Of a stretch of DNA of 64,000 bases, positions 46,740 through 56,483 are shown one piece after another. The notes beneath the pieces were generated by a model. That model was not told the origin of the DNA. It was given only the letters and a program-made list of their open reading frames with translations, and searched no databases. Position numbers and translations under genes: made by a program. The DNA is taken from the NCBI GenBank assembly GCA_036346275.1, contig CM070721.1, positions 54,337,869-54,401,868 on the forward strand, written 5' to 3'. Each line of letters begins with the position of its first letter. Positions within the stretch are counted from its first letter, which is position 1. Origin of the DNA: Otatea glauca. Its lineage: Eukaryota > Streptophyta > Magnoliopsida > Poales > Poaceae.

Positions 46740-47745
46740 TAAGGGTGAAAACGGATAAGATACGGATGGATAATAGTTCTATCATATTTATTTTCATATT
46801 TTTTTCTCGAATGCGGATATGGATACGGATACGGATAATGTTGAATACAGATACGGATCGAATACGAATCGAATCGGATACGGTTTCGAATATTTATCGG
46901 AACATGATAACCCCTTAGATTGTACATAAAAAATCAATGAAAACACATAACTAGTTGATTTGATCAAAACATTGTTTAAAATTGAACAAATATAAGCATT
47001 TTCGTTCACTTAGACAATAGTTAGATACCATGTCGCAAACAAAATTATATAAGACTTAGTTTATCACACACATATGATTAGTTCATCATACACGTAGATC
47101 AAAACACAAAATAAAGGTAATCCTTGCTCAGAGATACAGATGGAAGCAAACACATAACACACTAACAGTTTGATAATACTTAGATATCATGTCTTTAGAA
47201 AAAGTATATAATACTTACATGTAATGACCCAAGATTTGTATTCTTTGTTGAATTGTGTTTAAAATAATAAATTATGTATTTATGAGTTTTTATGCATTTT
47301 TAGCTACTTATTTAATATATTTTTCTATTTAAAATAGGAGTGTTTGAATTTTTGAGAAAATTTAAAATTTGATAAAATCCTGAAAATAAATTTTTAAATG
47401 TTAGATTGTTTCTGGAACTTTCTCAAAATGTTTTGTAATTTTTGGAGTTGGTTTGCTAATTTTAATAATTGAAACTTGCTTTATGGATTAATTAAATTAG
47501 AAAGTAATTCTGAAATTAAGAAACTTTTTTGGGCCAAAAGAGTGGTCTTGGCTCAGCCCACATATATATCCAGATATCCGATCCATCAATATCCGGGTTA
47601 TCCGTATCCGACGGATAGTGAGCTACCGAATCCGTATCCGTATCTGTATTCAATTCGATACTATCCGATAAATATTCGATCCGATAGAATCCGTATCCGA
47701 AAATATCCGGATCAGTCGGAAACTATCCGATCCGTTTTCATCCTA
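46740..47745. mobile_element. hAT non-autonomous element, TSD GAGAGCAG
   Basis: The perfect 8-bp duplication GAGAGCAG flanks it at 46732-46739 and 47746-47753. The ends are TAAGGGTGAAAACGGAT and ATCCGTTTTCATCCTA, inverted. Both subterminal zones consist of many GATACGGAT (left) or ATCCGTATCCG (right) words, a classical hAT arrangement. There is no transposase. A foreign LTR-like piece interrupts the right half. Confidence 0.9.
47220..47545 (+). mobile_element. LTR-like fragment inside the hAT element
   Basis: Starting at TGTAATGACCCAAGATTTG, about 325 bp of AT-rich sequence resembles the 5' beginnings of the TGTAAC-type LTRs elsewhere in the window (TG start, then AAAAT-rich text). It lacks the hAT subterminal words that resume near 47565. 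The right border and target duplication are not clear. Confidence 0.45.
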
Positions 47746-47753
47746 GAGAGCAG

Positions 47754-48949
47754 CATGTATTTCATGGCTAGGTGTATGTAATTTCATCTAGTAGCTAAAG
47801 GGACGGACGACGGATCTATCTGCCTCCGGAGCCTGAAACCCAGCGTAAAACACCGTCGACAGAAAGAAATTGTAAGGGACAGTGCTGGTCCAGGAAAGTA
47901 ACATTGCAGAATTGATGTCATTTCTGTCCTTTTTTTTTCTTTTTCTAGCTGAATAGTGATAGTAAGATCGATGATAAAATCAAAAGTAACTTATTACTAT
48001 ATCAGATCTTATGATCTTGAACTTGCTCTCGCATGCTAAAATTCCCATACCCATCTCCATGATCTGCATGCATGTGCTACCTGCACTAGACATTGGATGT
48101 TTCATGACGGCCTCTTATAAAAAAGAAAATAAAAGAAAATCATCGGGAAAAATTCTCTTGACAGCTACCCACAGGCAACAACCCTCAGGCTGGTAGCGCG
48201 ATCTGGTGCTTCTGCATTTGCCTGACGGTGTGGTGTGGGTCCGTCAAGAAAATCGATGGCCGTCGCGAAACATCGGAAAGTCTAGTAGTGATGCTGTATT
48301 TTGCATGCCACACATCTACTGCATATGGTGGTCTTCCCAACTAGACTAGTATAGTGCCCTGTCTTCCGATTTTCTTTTCTCAGCACATAATATATGATCT
48401 TTTTTTTTTCTAAAACGTTTGTTTCCTTTTCCTTAATTCCAGGATATTTGTTTCCTTTTCCTTGAGATGATGCTGGAGGTAGGGGGAGATCTGTTGTGGG
48501 CCACAGGGATGAGTTAGACACATTAAATAATGTCCATCGGATGTGGGTGAGTAAAGCTGAGGAAAAATCTGAGAGTTTAATTTTGATGGAGGCAAGTTTC
48601 TGGGGACGTTTCGCTGGGTGCATGAAGGTTAGGCCATCTCTAGTGGGGTGCATTATTTGGAGTGGACGTAGAAAAGAATGCTTAGGTGCATTATAAAGGG
48701 GTATAGATGGTGTTGCCTAACACAATAAACGTCGTGGTTCAAGCCTCACCAATTGCACGATAATCTTTTTTTAAGGAATTGCATGCTAATCCTTTTCCAG
48801 GAATTGCACAAAAATCCTAAAGAAGTTTGAGAGGTGCTTTCATACTTTTTTTTTGATGGTTGCACAAATATTAAAGTATGAATGAATGACAGATATTGAT
48901 TACTTACCCCTTCGTTTGGTTTAAGATTTGTGCAACTTGTATTGGGAGG
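47754..48949. other. Spacer between hAT elements, no supported gene
   Basis: Mixed AT-rich DNA with T-runs near 47930 and 48400. The stretch 48480-48760 has a more even composition, with a GGTTCAAGCCTCACC word at 48737 that resembles a Pol III B box. No A box or tail is convincing, so I do not call a SINE. No open frame has a recognisable domain. Confidence 0.4.
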
Positions 48950-50249
48950 TAGGGGTGGGCACTTTTAAACCGAAACCGAAAAACTGAACCGAACCGAACC
49001 GAATTAACTGATTATTTCGGTTTTCGGTTTACGGTTCGGTTTTTATTTTGATGCTATTCGGTTTTCGGTTTGCGGTTCGGTTTTTGAAATTTGGAAACCG
49101 AATAACCATTTCACCTAATACTAATTCCATTCGCCCCCAATCGACAGCAATCGCCAATCGTGCGTAGTCTTCAGTTCCCCAATCAGCCACCCTACCCGGT
49201 TCCCTGGCTCCCTCCCTCACCCCCGCCGCCTCCCACCCTCGCCCCTGCTGGCGCCGCTGCCTTCCTCCCTCTCCCCGCACGCGGCCCCTCCCTCTTATAG
49301 AACCCCATTCACTTCGCTGTCTAGCCCATCCCCATTCGCCATTCCCCAAAATCGTAACCCAAGCCGATCTGGCGACCCCCTCAGTCGCCGCCGCCCCCTG
49401 CCGTCTCTGGCGTCTCATCCCCCCACCTGCAAATTCGCAAGTCCTCTCACCACCGGCTGCGAGCTCTTGGCTACTTCCCCAGGGTTCACCACCTCCTCGG
49501 CTCCTCCGCCTATTGCTGCGGGGGAGGGTAGCTTCTATCCTGGCCTCCCCCGCTGATTCGACCCCCTGCGCAGCTGCGCTGGCGGTGTTTGAGCCCGGAG
49601 CCTAGACCTCCGCCGCCGCCGCCGCCACCTCCTGCACGGGGTGTAGGCGATGTGGGCGCTGTCGTAGAGGATGGAGACGGGAGACCCCAAGCAGCGCGGC
49701 CACCAACTCCGGGCCTCCGGCTAGCCAAGCTACTCCCCCGACACCAAGCTACTGGTTAGTGGAAGAAAACTAGCATCCAAGAACTCTTCCAGGTTTAGTT
49801 AGATCATTCCAGGGGGTTAGGATTTCTGAATGGAATGTTTCCTATGCGTAGTTGTGTGCAAGCAGGGCCATAAGTTTTTGGAGTGATTAGATATATTATT
49901 AGTGCATTTTCTACTCTACCAACATTTCGTTTTTTTCACACATCTGCACACGTTAGACTATGGTTAGTCTTGATATTACCCAAATCTTGGAAATAATACC
50001 CCTCACTGGTATTATAAGCATATTGGAGGAACAATTGCTTTACTTCGTTTTGGTCTCTAGCACTAGCAGAATGGAATCACATGCTTTGATCTGGCATTCT
50101 GAAATTCGGTTTACCGAAAACCGAATTAACCGAACCGACTTTTTTTTGGTTAATTCGGTTTGGTTTTCAAATTTATTCGATTCGGTTCGGTTTACAGTTC
50201 TCAAAAACCGAAATATTTTTAAACCGAATTAACCAAACGCTCACCCCTA
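48950..50249. mobile_element. 1.3-kb hAT non-autonomous element with CCGAACCGAA subterminal repeats
   Basis: The ends are TAGGGGTGGGCACTTTT and CGCTCACCCCTA, inverted with two mismatches in 12. The flanks TTGGGAGG (48942-48949) and TTGAGAGG (50250-50257) agree in 7 of 8 bases. Both ends are packed with CGAACCGAA / TTCGGTTTTCGG words (48968-49100 and 50100-50235). The core 49130-49740 is GC-rich (proline/alanine-like codons in several frames) and may derive from a host promoter or 5' exon, but I cannot name it. Confidence 0.9.
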
Positions 50250-51174
50250 TTGAGAGGGAAAGCATTGAAGCACTGCTCAAAAAGTTTTATGACAATTGCA
50301 CGTGCGATTTATCTCTCTATCTCTCAGATATATGTGAAAATTCCTACCTCTCATTCTTTTCCTCTACAGCACGAAGGACCTACGGAGGCAGGCAAAGTTA
50401 GCCTCGGAAAATTCCGAGGCAGACTGTGCTTGCCTCATATACCCTTGCCCCAAGAAGTATTCTGAGGCTAATAGGCTTGCCTCGGAAGCCTTCCAGGCAA
50501 ACAAAACAGGTTGCCTCAGAAGCATTGTAATACAGAGCAAGTCCTTCTGAGGCAGACCAAACTAGCTGTCAGGAAGCCTCCGAGGCAAACAAATCTGCCT
50601 CAATAAGCTCTCTATTTGTAAAAAAAATAATGAAAAATACTATTATTTTCATGCATTTCATTTAATAATTGCGACTCCATAACTAAACATTGGACTAATA
50701 ATCTCAACAAATTCATGTATAACCAACATACGCCCATGAGGAGCTTTACAAAATACAGCTTCAATTGTACATTTATGTAAGATATAATTCAATTCCAATC
50801 AAGTGGTACAATATCATCGAGAAAAAACATTGTGTTTGAGCACAAAAGGTATAGCTAATATTTGCTAATTGATTGTAGCTCATCCATAGCTCAATGATCT
50901 GCCAAACGAATGTGACCACCTGCAATTATAATACAAAACAGATGAACAATTATGTAAGATAATATCAATTCATTCTACCAATTCCTAACAGGGCGTTACA
51001 CAGAATGGAAAGATGTATGGCAGAGACTTTGAGCATGTGGACACCATCATGCAACAATTAAAACTGAACTGAAAGCTCCTATATCATGTACCTGTACAGG
51101 TCAACAAATAAAAACAACATTAAGAATAAACTTACAGTGTTGATGGCAAAACATAGAGCAGTTGTAAGAATAGA
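50250..51174. repeat. TGCCTC/GAGGCA inverted-word cluster and AT-rich flank of the CACTA element
   Basis: At 50375-50610 the words TGCCTC and GAGGCA recur about a dozen times in both orientations, for example CCTCGGAAAATTCCGAGG at 50401-50418. This resembles the subterminal zone of a further CACTA- or hAT-like element, but no terminus was found. The remainder (50620-51170) is AT-rich without features. Confidence 0.5.
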
Positions 51175-51599
51175 CACTACTACAGAATGGTACAATACTA
51201 TCTCTTCATTTGAATCAGTTCTCAACTTTTTAGAAAAAATCGATAGTGATATATGATTCGGCGTGGGTGAGAAATATGACACAAAACATCACTATCGGTC
51301 TGACCTCAGAACCGATAGTGATGAGCTGATAGTGATGACAATTGTCATCACTATCGGTTTAGAGGTCTGTGATGTTATCGGTATCACTATCGGTTCTGAG
51401 GTCGGAACCGATCGTAATAGCACATGACCCCTCGGGTTCTCTTCCCGCGCTTGACTTCTCGTCTTATCCTTCCAATCCATTCAAATACCAAAAGCCGAGG
51501 TGTCTACATCGTGCTTGACCTCTTGGCTTCCCTTCCATTCTGTAAAAAAAGAGTTTACTCCTCTCCGCCCGCATCACCCCTCCGCCTCCCCTCGCCCAC

Positions 51600-51965
51600 G
51601 TCGCCCATCTGCCTCCTTGAGCACGTCGCCGTCGTCTCCTCTCCCGAGCACGTCGTCGCCGCCTCCTCGAGCACGTCGCCGTTGTCTCCTCCTCCTCCGA
51701 GCACGTCGTCGCCGCCTCCCCGAGCATGTGACCATCATCTCCTCCCCCGAGCACGTCGTCGCTGCCTCCCTGAGCATGTCGCAGTTGTATCCTCCCCCGA
51801 GCACGTCGTCGCTGCCCCCCTGAGCATGTCGCAGTCGTATCCTCCCCCGAGCACGTCGTCGCCGCTTCCTCCCTCGAGCACGTCGTCGCCTCCTCCTCCC
51901 CGAGCACATCATCGTCGTCTCCTCCCCCGAGCACGTCGTTGCCGCCTCCTCCCTGAGCAGTGTTA
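51600..51965. repeat. GAGCACGTCGTCGCCGCCTCC minisatellite in the CACTA element
   Basis: About eleven imperfect copies of a 33-48-bp unit built around CCGAGCACGTCGTCG and CTCCTCCCC, alternating with CTGAGCATGTCGCAG variants. All reading frames are open on one or other strand because of this composition, which explains the long but meaningless frames on both strands. Confidence 0.85.
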
Positions 51966-52639
51966 GCTGCACTGACTTTTTAGTTGGTGCTTTGTAAGTA
52001 TAATCATCTCCCTGTGATTAATTTCTTCACTGTTATTGCAAAGGGGCTATACAATTTACTTGTCTTGCGGACCTTGCATGTGGAGAGGCATTGTTTGATG
52101 AGGAGTTGGGCTGGTTAGACTGTTTGTGATAATATTGATCAATCCTTTATATCTTGCAATACTTGATTAGTTCAATTGGTATATTTGTTAAGTGCTACTA
52201 GATATATGTTCATGCTAATTGTGCTTATTGTTCTACTTGTGCTTGGTTGTTATTGTTTTGTTCATGGTATTGTTGGCTGTTTTTAGCATTCAAACTGTAG
52301 TTGGCAGCCTTTGTTTACATGCTTTTACAGTCTATACTGTTGTAGTTTCAGTAAGTATTCTTGATTATTCATTCTCTTAAATATATCTTAGTCCAATTGA
52401 TTAGGTTTTATAAACTGTCAACTATTAAATATGTTTTTAAAGATAAGGTTGTCACAAATTAGTCTAATATCTTGTACCTAGTGGCGAGGAGGCCTTTCTA
52501 AGGCAGCCCGACATCTGAGAACTCCTTAAAATCAACTTAAGCTTGATTGCTAGCTGTATGCCTCTATTAATGTTAATTGTTATATATATGCTTAATTACC
52601 TGATTATGAGTATATTTACTTTGATATTGTTAAGTATCA

Positions 52640-53335
52640 TATGTAAAATAGAGCCTACAAACAAGACATATGACATGGAAAAGCTGTTGGATGCTAAACA
52701 AAAACTTGAAGTGGAGATAGAACAATTGAAGGGAAAGTTTGAGTAAACAGAAAAAATTTATGAGATGAAACAAAAACTGAAAGACATAGATGACAAATCG
52801 TAAGATATTGAATTTCTTAACCATATACTCATCATTAAGGAGCGCAGGAAGAATGCAAAGTTGGAAGAAGCCAAAGCTGAGCTTATAGAGGTTTCTAGTA
52901 TTTCATTCGACGTGATAACTGATAATATATCAAGATAGCCTATTTTCACAACAAAATGATCGTTTTTGTAAGGATTAAGAGATATGACTAAAAGTCAATC
53001 AGTTATTGGTGTCAAACAAATGTGCACTATGCTGAAACTGTGAAACTACAAGGAGAGCTAGAAAGCCTTTGTTGTGGAAGTAACAAAATGATCACTTTTG
53101 TAAAGATTAAGAGATATGACTAAAAGTCAATCAGTTATTGGTGTTAAACAAATGGGCACTATGCTGGAGCTGTGGAACTACAAGGAGAGCCAGAAAAGCC
53201 TTTGTTGTGCAAGTTATGACACATATGATGGTAGATATGAAAAAGCTCTAATTTCTCCTTGTCTTGATCTATCAAATAATGTTGTTTCTCAATATATGCT
53301 TGTTAATATTTTAACTAGTTTATTGTATCCTTTTA
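52640..53335 (+). pseudogene. Captured XH-domain / coiled-coil gene fragment (IDN2/FDM-like), copy 1
   Basis: At 52672-52912 the plus strand reads 'MEKLLDAKQKLEVEIEQLKG', then after a stop 'YEMKQKLKDIDDKS' and 'ILIIKERRKNAKLEEAKAEL', the coiled coil of plant IDN2/FDM (factor of DNA methylation) proteins. At 52985-53200 comes 'TKSQSVIGVKQMGTMLELWN' followed by YKESQKSL, matching the start (GVKRMGELD) and end (PELWNFKENRKA) of the XH domain with its middle missing. A 142-bp tandem duplication (52951-53092 and 53093-53234) repeats that XH piece. Stops are frequent. The family acts in RNA-directed DNA methylation; the fragment itself has no coding ability. Confidence 0.8.
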
Positions 53336-53589
53336 ACATAGCAGGAAATACTTCAGACAAAAATTGGCTATAAAAACGATACGAAAGACTGCTCTTATGC
53401 CAAGAAGTTCTGCAAGGAAAAGGCTGTCAGAGGATTGTGCCACTGATTTCTACATTGAGTATGTTAAGTGGACAATCTATGTGGTATTCTAGATGCAATT
53501 GCTGGGGCAAAGAGCCTTCTACTGGGACATCGGGGCTGCCTAAGGAGAGTTACGTTAGAGGATTGTGTTACTGATTTCTGCATTGAATA

Positions 53590-53775
53590 TGTATACTGTC
53601 AACAATACAGTGAATGTGAATATACTGTGAATTTGTCGATCTGTGAGTATACTGTGAATGTGAATATACTATAAAATTTTCAATTGTGCGTATACTATCA
53701 ATATGTGAATATACTGTGAATTTATCAATCTATGAGTGTGAATATACTTCGAATGTGAATATACTATAAAGGTAA
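53590..53775. repeat. GAATATACTGTGAAT minisatellite
   Basis: Repeated words GAATATACTGTGAATGT / GAGTATACTGTGAAT occur about nine times just inside the right subterminal region of the CACTA element. No coding or structural role is visible. Confidence 0.75.
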
Positions 53776-54163
53776 TACCTATGATTTATCTCTATATATC
53801 GATTCTATGTGTAATCTCTATCGGTTCCGAGTGTGGAACCGATAGAGATAATTCACTAATCTCTATTGGTTCCATTCTAAGAACTGATAGAGATCATAAG
53901 CACTTCTCTATCGGTTCTGATCATGAAACTGATACAGATTCTTAATTATCTTTATCAGTTTTAGCTCGAAACCGATAGAGAATAGGTCTTCTGGGTCAGT
54001 TCTAACCTTGGAACCAACACAGATAACACTATATCTCTATCGGGCGAAAACTGACCATGATAGCCGCTCTCATCACTGTCTAAGGACTTTGTATCACGCT
54101 ACCAAAACTGACCCATATGATGAAAAAGAACCGACCCAGATGACCATTTCTGTAGTAGTGAGA

Positions 54164-55275
54164 TCAGCAAGCCTCTTATATACTTGCAATGCGCATCTAA
54201 TATATTATTGATGCACAACTAAGAAAAGAATATTTTCTACTAAACATAATAAATTAACAATATAATATTTCCTATTAGAGTCCAACTAACACAGCAGCAA
54301 CAGTAGTTAGATGTTCATACCTTCAGGCTTAAAAAATGCAAAGCTTCTCTTTAGTTGGTCAAGCTCCTGCAAATGCAGAAGTCTGCATCTTGCAAAGAAC
54401 GAGTAAATTATTCAGATCACACAATACTGCAGGGAAAGGCATGCTTTCCAAAAAAGAAAAAAGGAAAAAGAGAGAGAGAGAGAGAGCCAAACATCAAATG
54501 TGACACAATACTGCACGGAAAGGCATATGCTTTTCCGAGAGATCAGCTTGTACATGGGAACAAGACGTAGCATTGTCAGGACTAATTAAACAGATAATCA
54601 CCTATATGACTAATAAAACAGATAATCACCTATCTGACAGACTGAATTATGCAAACACGGGTATTGTGCAAGGTCAACAAAATAACCTGTTCTTCATATT
54701 TGATGAAATACAGAACCATAAAAATGATCATGTTTCTCCACAAGACTAGAGTGAAAATAGACTGTCCATAGTATTCTTATTTAGGGATGAGGATGAAGTG
54801 GAAGATAATCAGAGTATGACAACTTTTAGGATGAAGTGGAAGATAATTATAGTATGACAACTTTTGGAATCCATCAACATTAGAATAAGAAAAGAGATGA
54901 AAGAGCTACAAAGGTTTATACTTTAAGACGATCCTGATCAGACAAGTTGTGCCTCGAAGTATCTCGGATGTTTAGATATTTAATTACAAAATCTATAACT
55001 AGTTGTGCCTTGTAAATGATGTTGTAGAAATATCTAAGAAGAAGAAAGTTTTCAGCAACAAATACTAATCATGGAAGTTCTTCCAAGAGAAGAAAAAAAT
55101 GTGAATCATAGAGCTTTCAATTCATAACAACTTTCAAACAAGCAAGACACTATTCACTAATTGGATTCAAGATGAGCAAATATTAAGGATAATTCAGCAC
55201 ACCAATGAAATGTTTATGACTTATGAAGTTTACCTTAGTCGTATGCATATCCATAAACAAAGGAAATATCCAGGT
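54164..55275. other. AT-rich spacer between the CACTA element and XH copy 2
   Basis: It contains a (GA)n run near 54468-54486 and a short duplicated word AGGATGAAGTGGAAGATAAT at 54787-54806 and 54829-54848. No open frame carries a recognisable domain. It may be the remainder of the same composite element that carries the captured fragments to the right. Confidence 0.4.
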
Positions 55276-55279
55276 GACA

Positions 55280-55945
55280 ATACATTGAGAAGATATGATA
55301 GTACAAAGATCAACAAGCATACATTGAGAAACAACATTATTTGATAGATCAAGAAAAGGAGACCTTAGAGCTCTTGAAGGAGGCGGAGGGTGGTGAATGA
55401 GACTAGATTTTGAAATTATGTTCAAGTGCTCAAATCATTTTCTATGTCTGCCATCATATGTGCCATAGCTTCCGCAACAAAGGCTTTTCGGTTCTCCTTG
55501 AAGTTCCACTACTCTGACACAAGGCCAATTTGCTTAACACTAATAACTGATTGACTTTCAGTCATATCTCTTAATCACTACAAAAGCGATTATGTTGTTG
55601 TGAAAAGGGTGTTTTGGTATATTATTAGTAACCTTGTCGAATTAAATACTAGAAGCCTTTATATTACCTCTATAAGTTTAGCTTTGACTTCTTCCAGCTC
55701 TACATTTGCCCTGCGCTCCTTAATGATGAGTACCTTATTAAGAGATGCAATATCTTGTGATTTGTCATCTATATCTTTCAGTTTTTGTTTTATCTCATAA
55801 ATATTTTTTATTAACTCAGAATCTTCTTCACTTTTGTTCTGCTTCATTACATCAGACTTTTCCTTCAATTGTTCTATCGCTACCTCAAGTTTTTGTTTAG
55901 CATCCAACAGCTTTTACATGTCGTATATCTTATTTGTAGGCTCTA
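55280..55945 (-). pseudogene. Captured XH-domain / coiled-coil gene fragment (IDN2/FDM-like), copy 2, inverted
   Basis: On the minus strand 55907-55659 is open for 82 codons: 'MDAKQKLEVAIEQLKEKSDV', then ...SEEDSELIKNIYEIKQKLKD, then '...LNKVLIIKERRANVELEEVK'. This is a better-preserved version of the coiled coil seen in copy 1. At about 55580-55430 follows 'RDMTESQSVISVKQIGLVSE', a stop, and 'WNFKENRKAFVAEAMAHMMA'. The same central XH segment is missing as in copy 1, so both come from one already rearranged ancestor. It lies outside the CACTA ends and opposite in orientation to copy 1. It has no start-to-stop gene structure and is not functional as a protein. Confidence 0.82.
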
Positions 55946-56203
55946 TTTTATCTATACAATTTACGGTCACTGGTACAAACCTTATGTTGTTAAATATTTT
56001 GATATGACAATTGAAAATTACGCCTCCAGCATGTTGTGAAATATTATGATATTGTTCTTGTATCAATACTAGAAATAACTCCATGGCCTGAACTCAAGCA
56101 GTAAGAATATATTCATAACTTAATTGTTCATAGAAAAAGGCTGCATGATAATTTTCTCATTCTATAGGAAATCGTTGTTTCTGTTAACACTTTTGTTTTA
56201 CAG

Positions 56204-56483
56204 ATTTGCAAAATCAATTGAAATAAATGAAAAAGATCCTGTTGTGCACAAGCATACTCCATATATTGTTATCCTTGTGAGGCTTACAGAAAAATGGGCA
56301 GATGCACATGATAGGCACTTACCATTGACTAGGCAAGAGAAAAAGGAATTTAAGGTAAAATTTTTAGGATAATAAGTAAATGAAATGCTAATGTGTTTTT
56401 ATGACTTTCAGGTTATTGACTAAGCTATTATTTTCATCAGGACCTAATTGGAGCTCATATGCTACTATTTGATGCAAGAGCTC
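56204..56483 (+). pseudogene. Captured exon of NEDD8/RUB E1 regulatory subunit (AXR1-like), truncated by an LTR
   Basis: An exon at 56204-56354, bounded by TTACAG and GTAAAA, encodes 'FAKSIEINEKDPVVHKHTPY', then IVILVRLTEKWADAHDRHLP, then 'LTRQEKKEFK'. This matches the AXR1/NAE1 segment 'HKHIPYVVILVKMAEEW...LPSTREEKREFKDLV'. After an 86-bp intron a second exon starts at 56441 (DLIGAHMLLFDARA) and is cut at 56483 by the LTR beginning at 56484. AXR1 with ECR1 activates RUB/NEDD8 for cullin modification. Only about 64 codons are present, so this is a captured fragment. It is on the strand opposite to the adjacent XH copy 2. Confidence 0.82.

Larger units (their letters stand above)
51175..54160 (+). 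mobile_element. CACTA (En/Spm-type) non-autonomous transposon, TSD AGA
   Basis: The left terminus is CACTACTACAGAATGG (51175) and the right terminus CCATTTCTGTAGTAGTG (ending 54160), a CACTA inverted repeat with one missing base. AGA flanks both sides (51172-51174 and 54161-54163), the 3-bp duplication of this superfamily. The subterminal zones contain arrays of ATCACTATCGGTTC (51285-51420) and TCTCTATCGGTTC (53815-54050), the transposase-binding type of repeat. There is no transposase. The interior holds two minisatellites and a captured XH-domain gene fragment in plus orientation. Confidence 0.93.

Noticed and set aside
48480..48780. Possible tRNA-derived SINE because of a B-box-like GGTTCAAGCC word
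   Set aside because: No A box at the right distance, no tail and no target duplication were seen.
51464..51972. Long overlapping open frames on both strands (up to 180 codons)
   Set aside because: They are by-products of the GAGCACGTCGTCGCC minisatellite inside the CACTA element.
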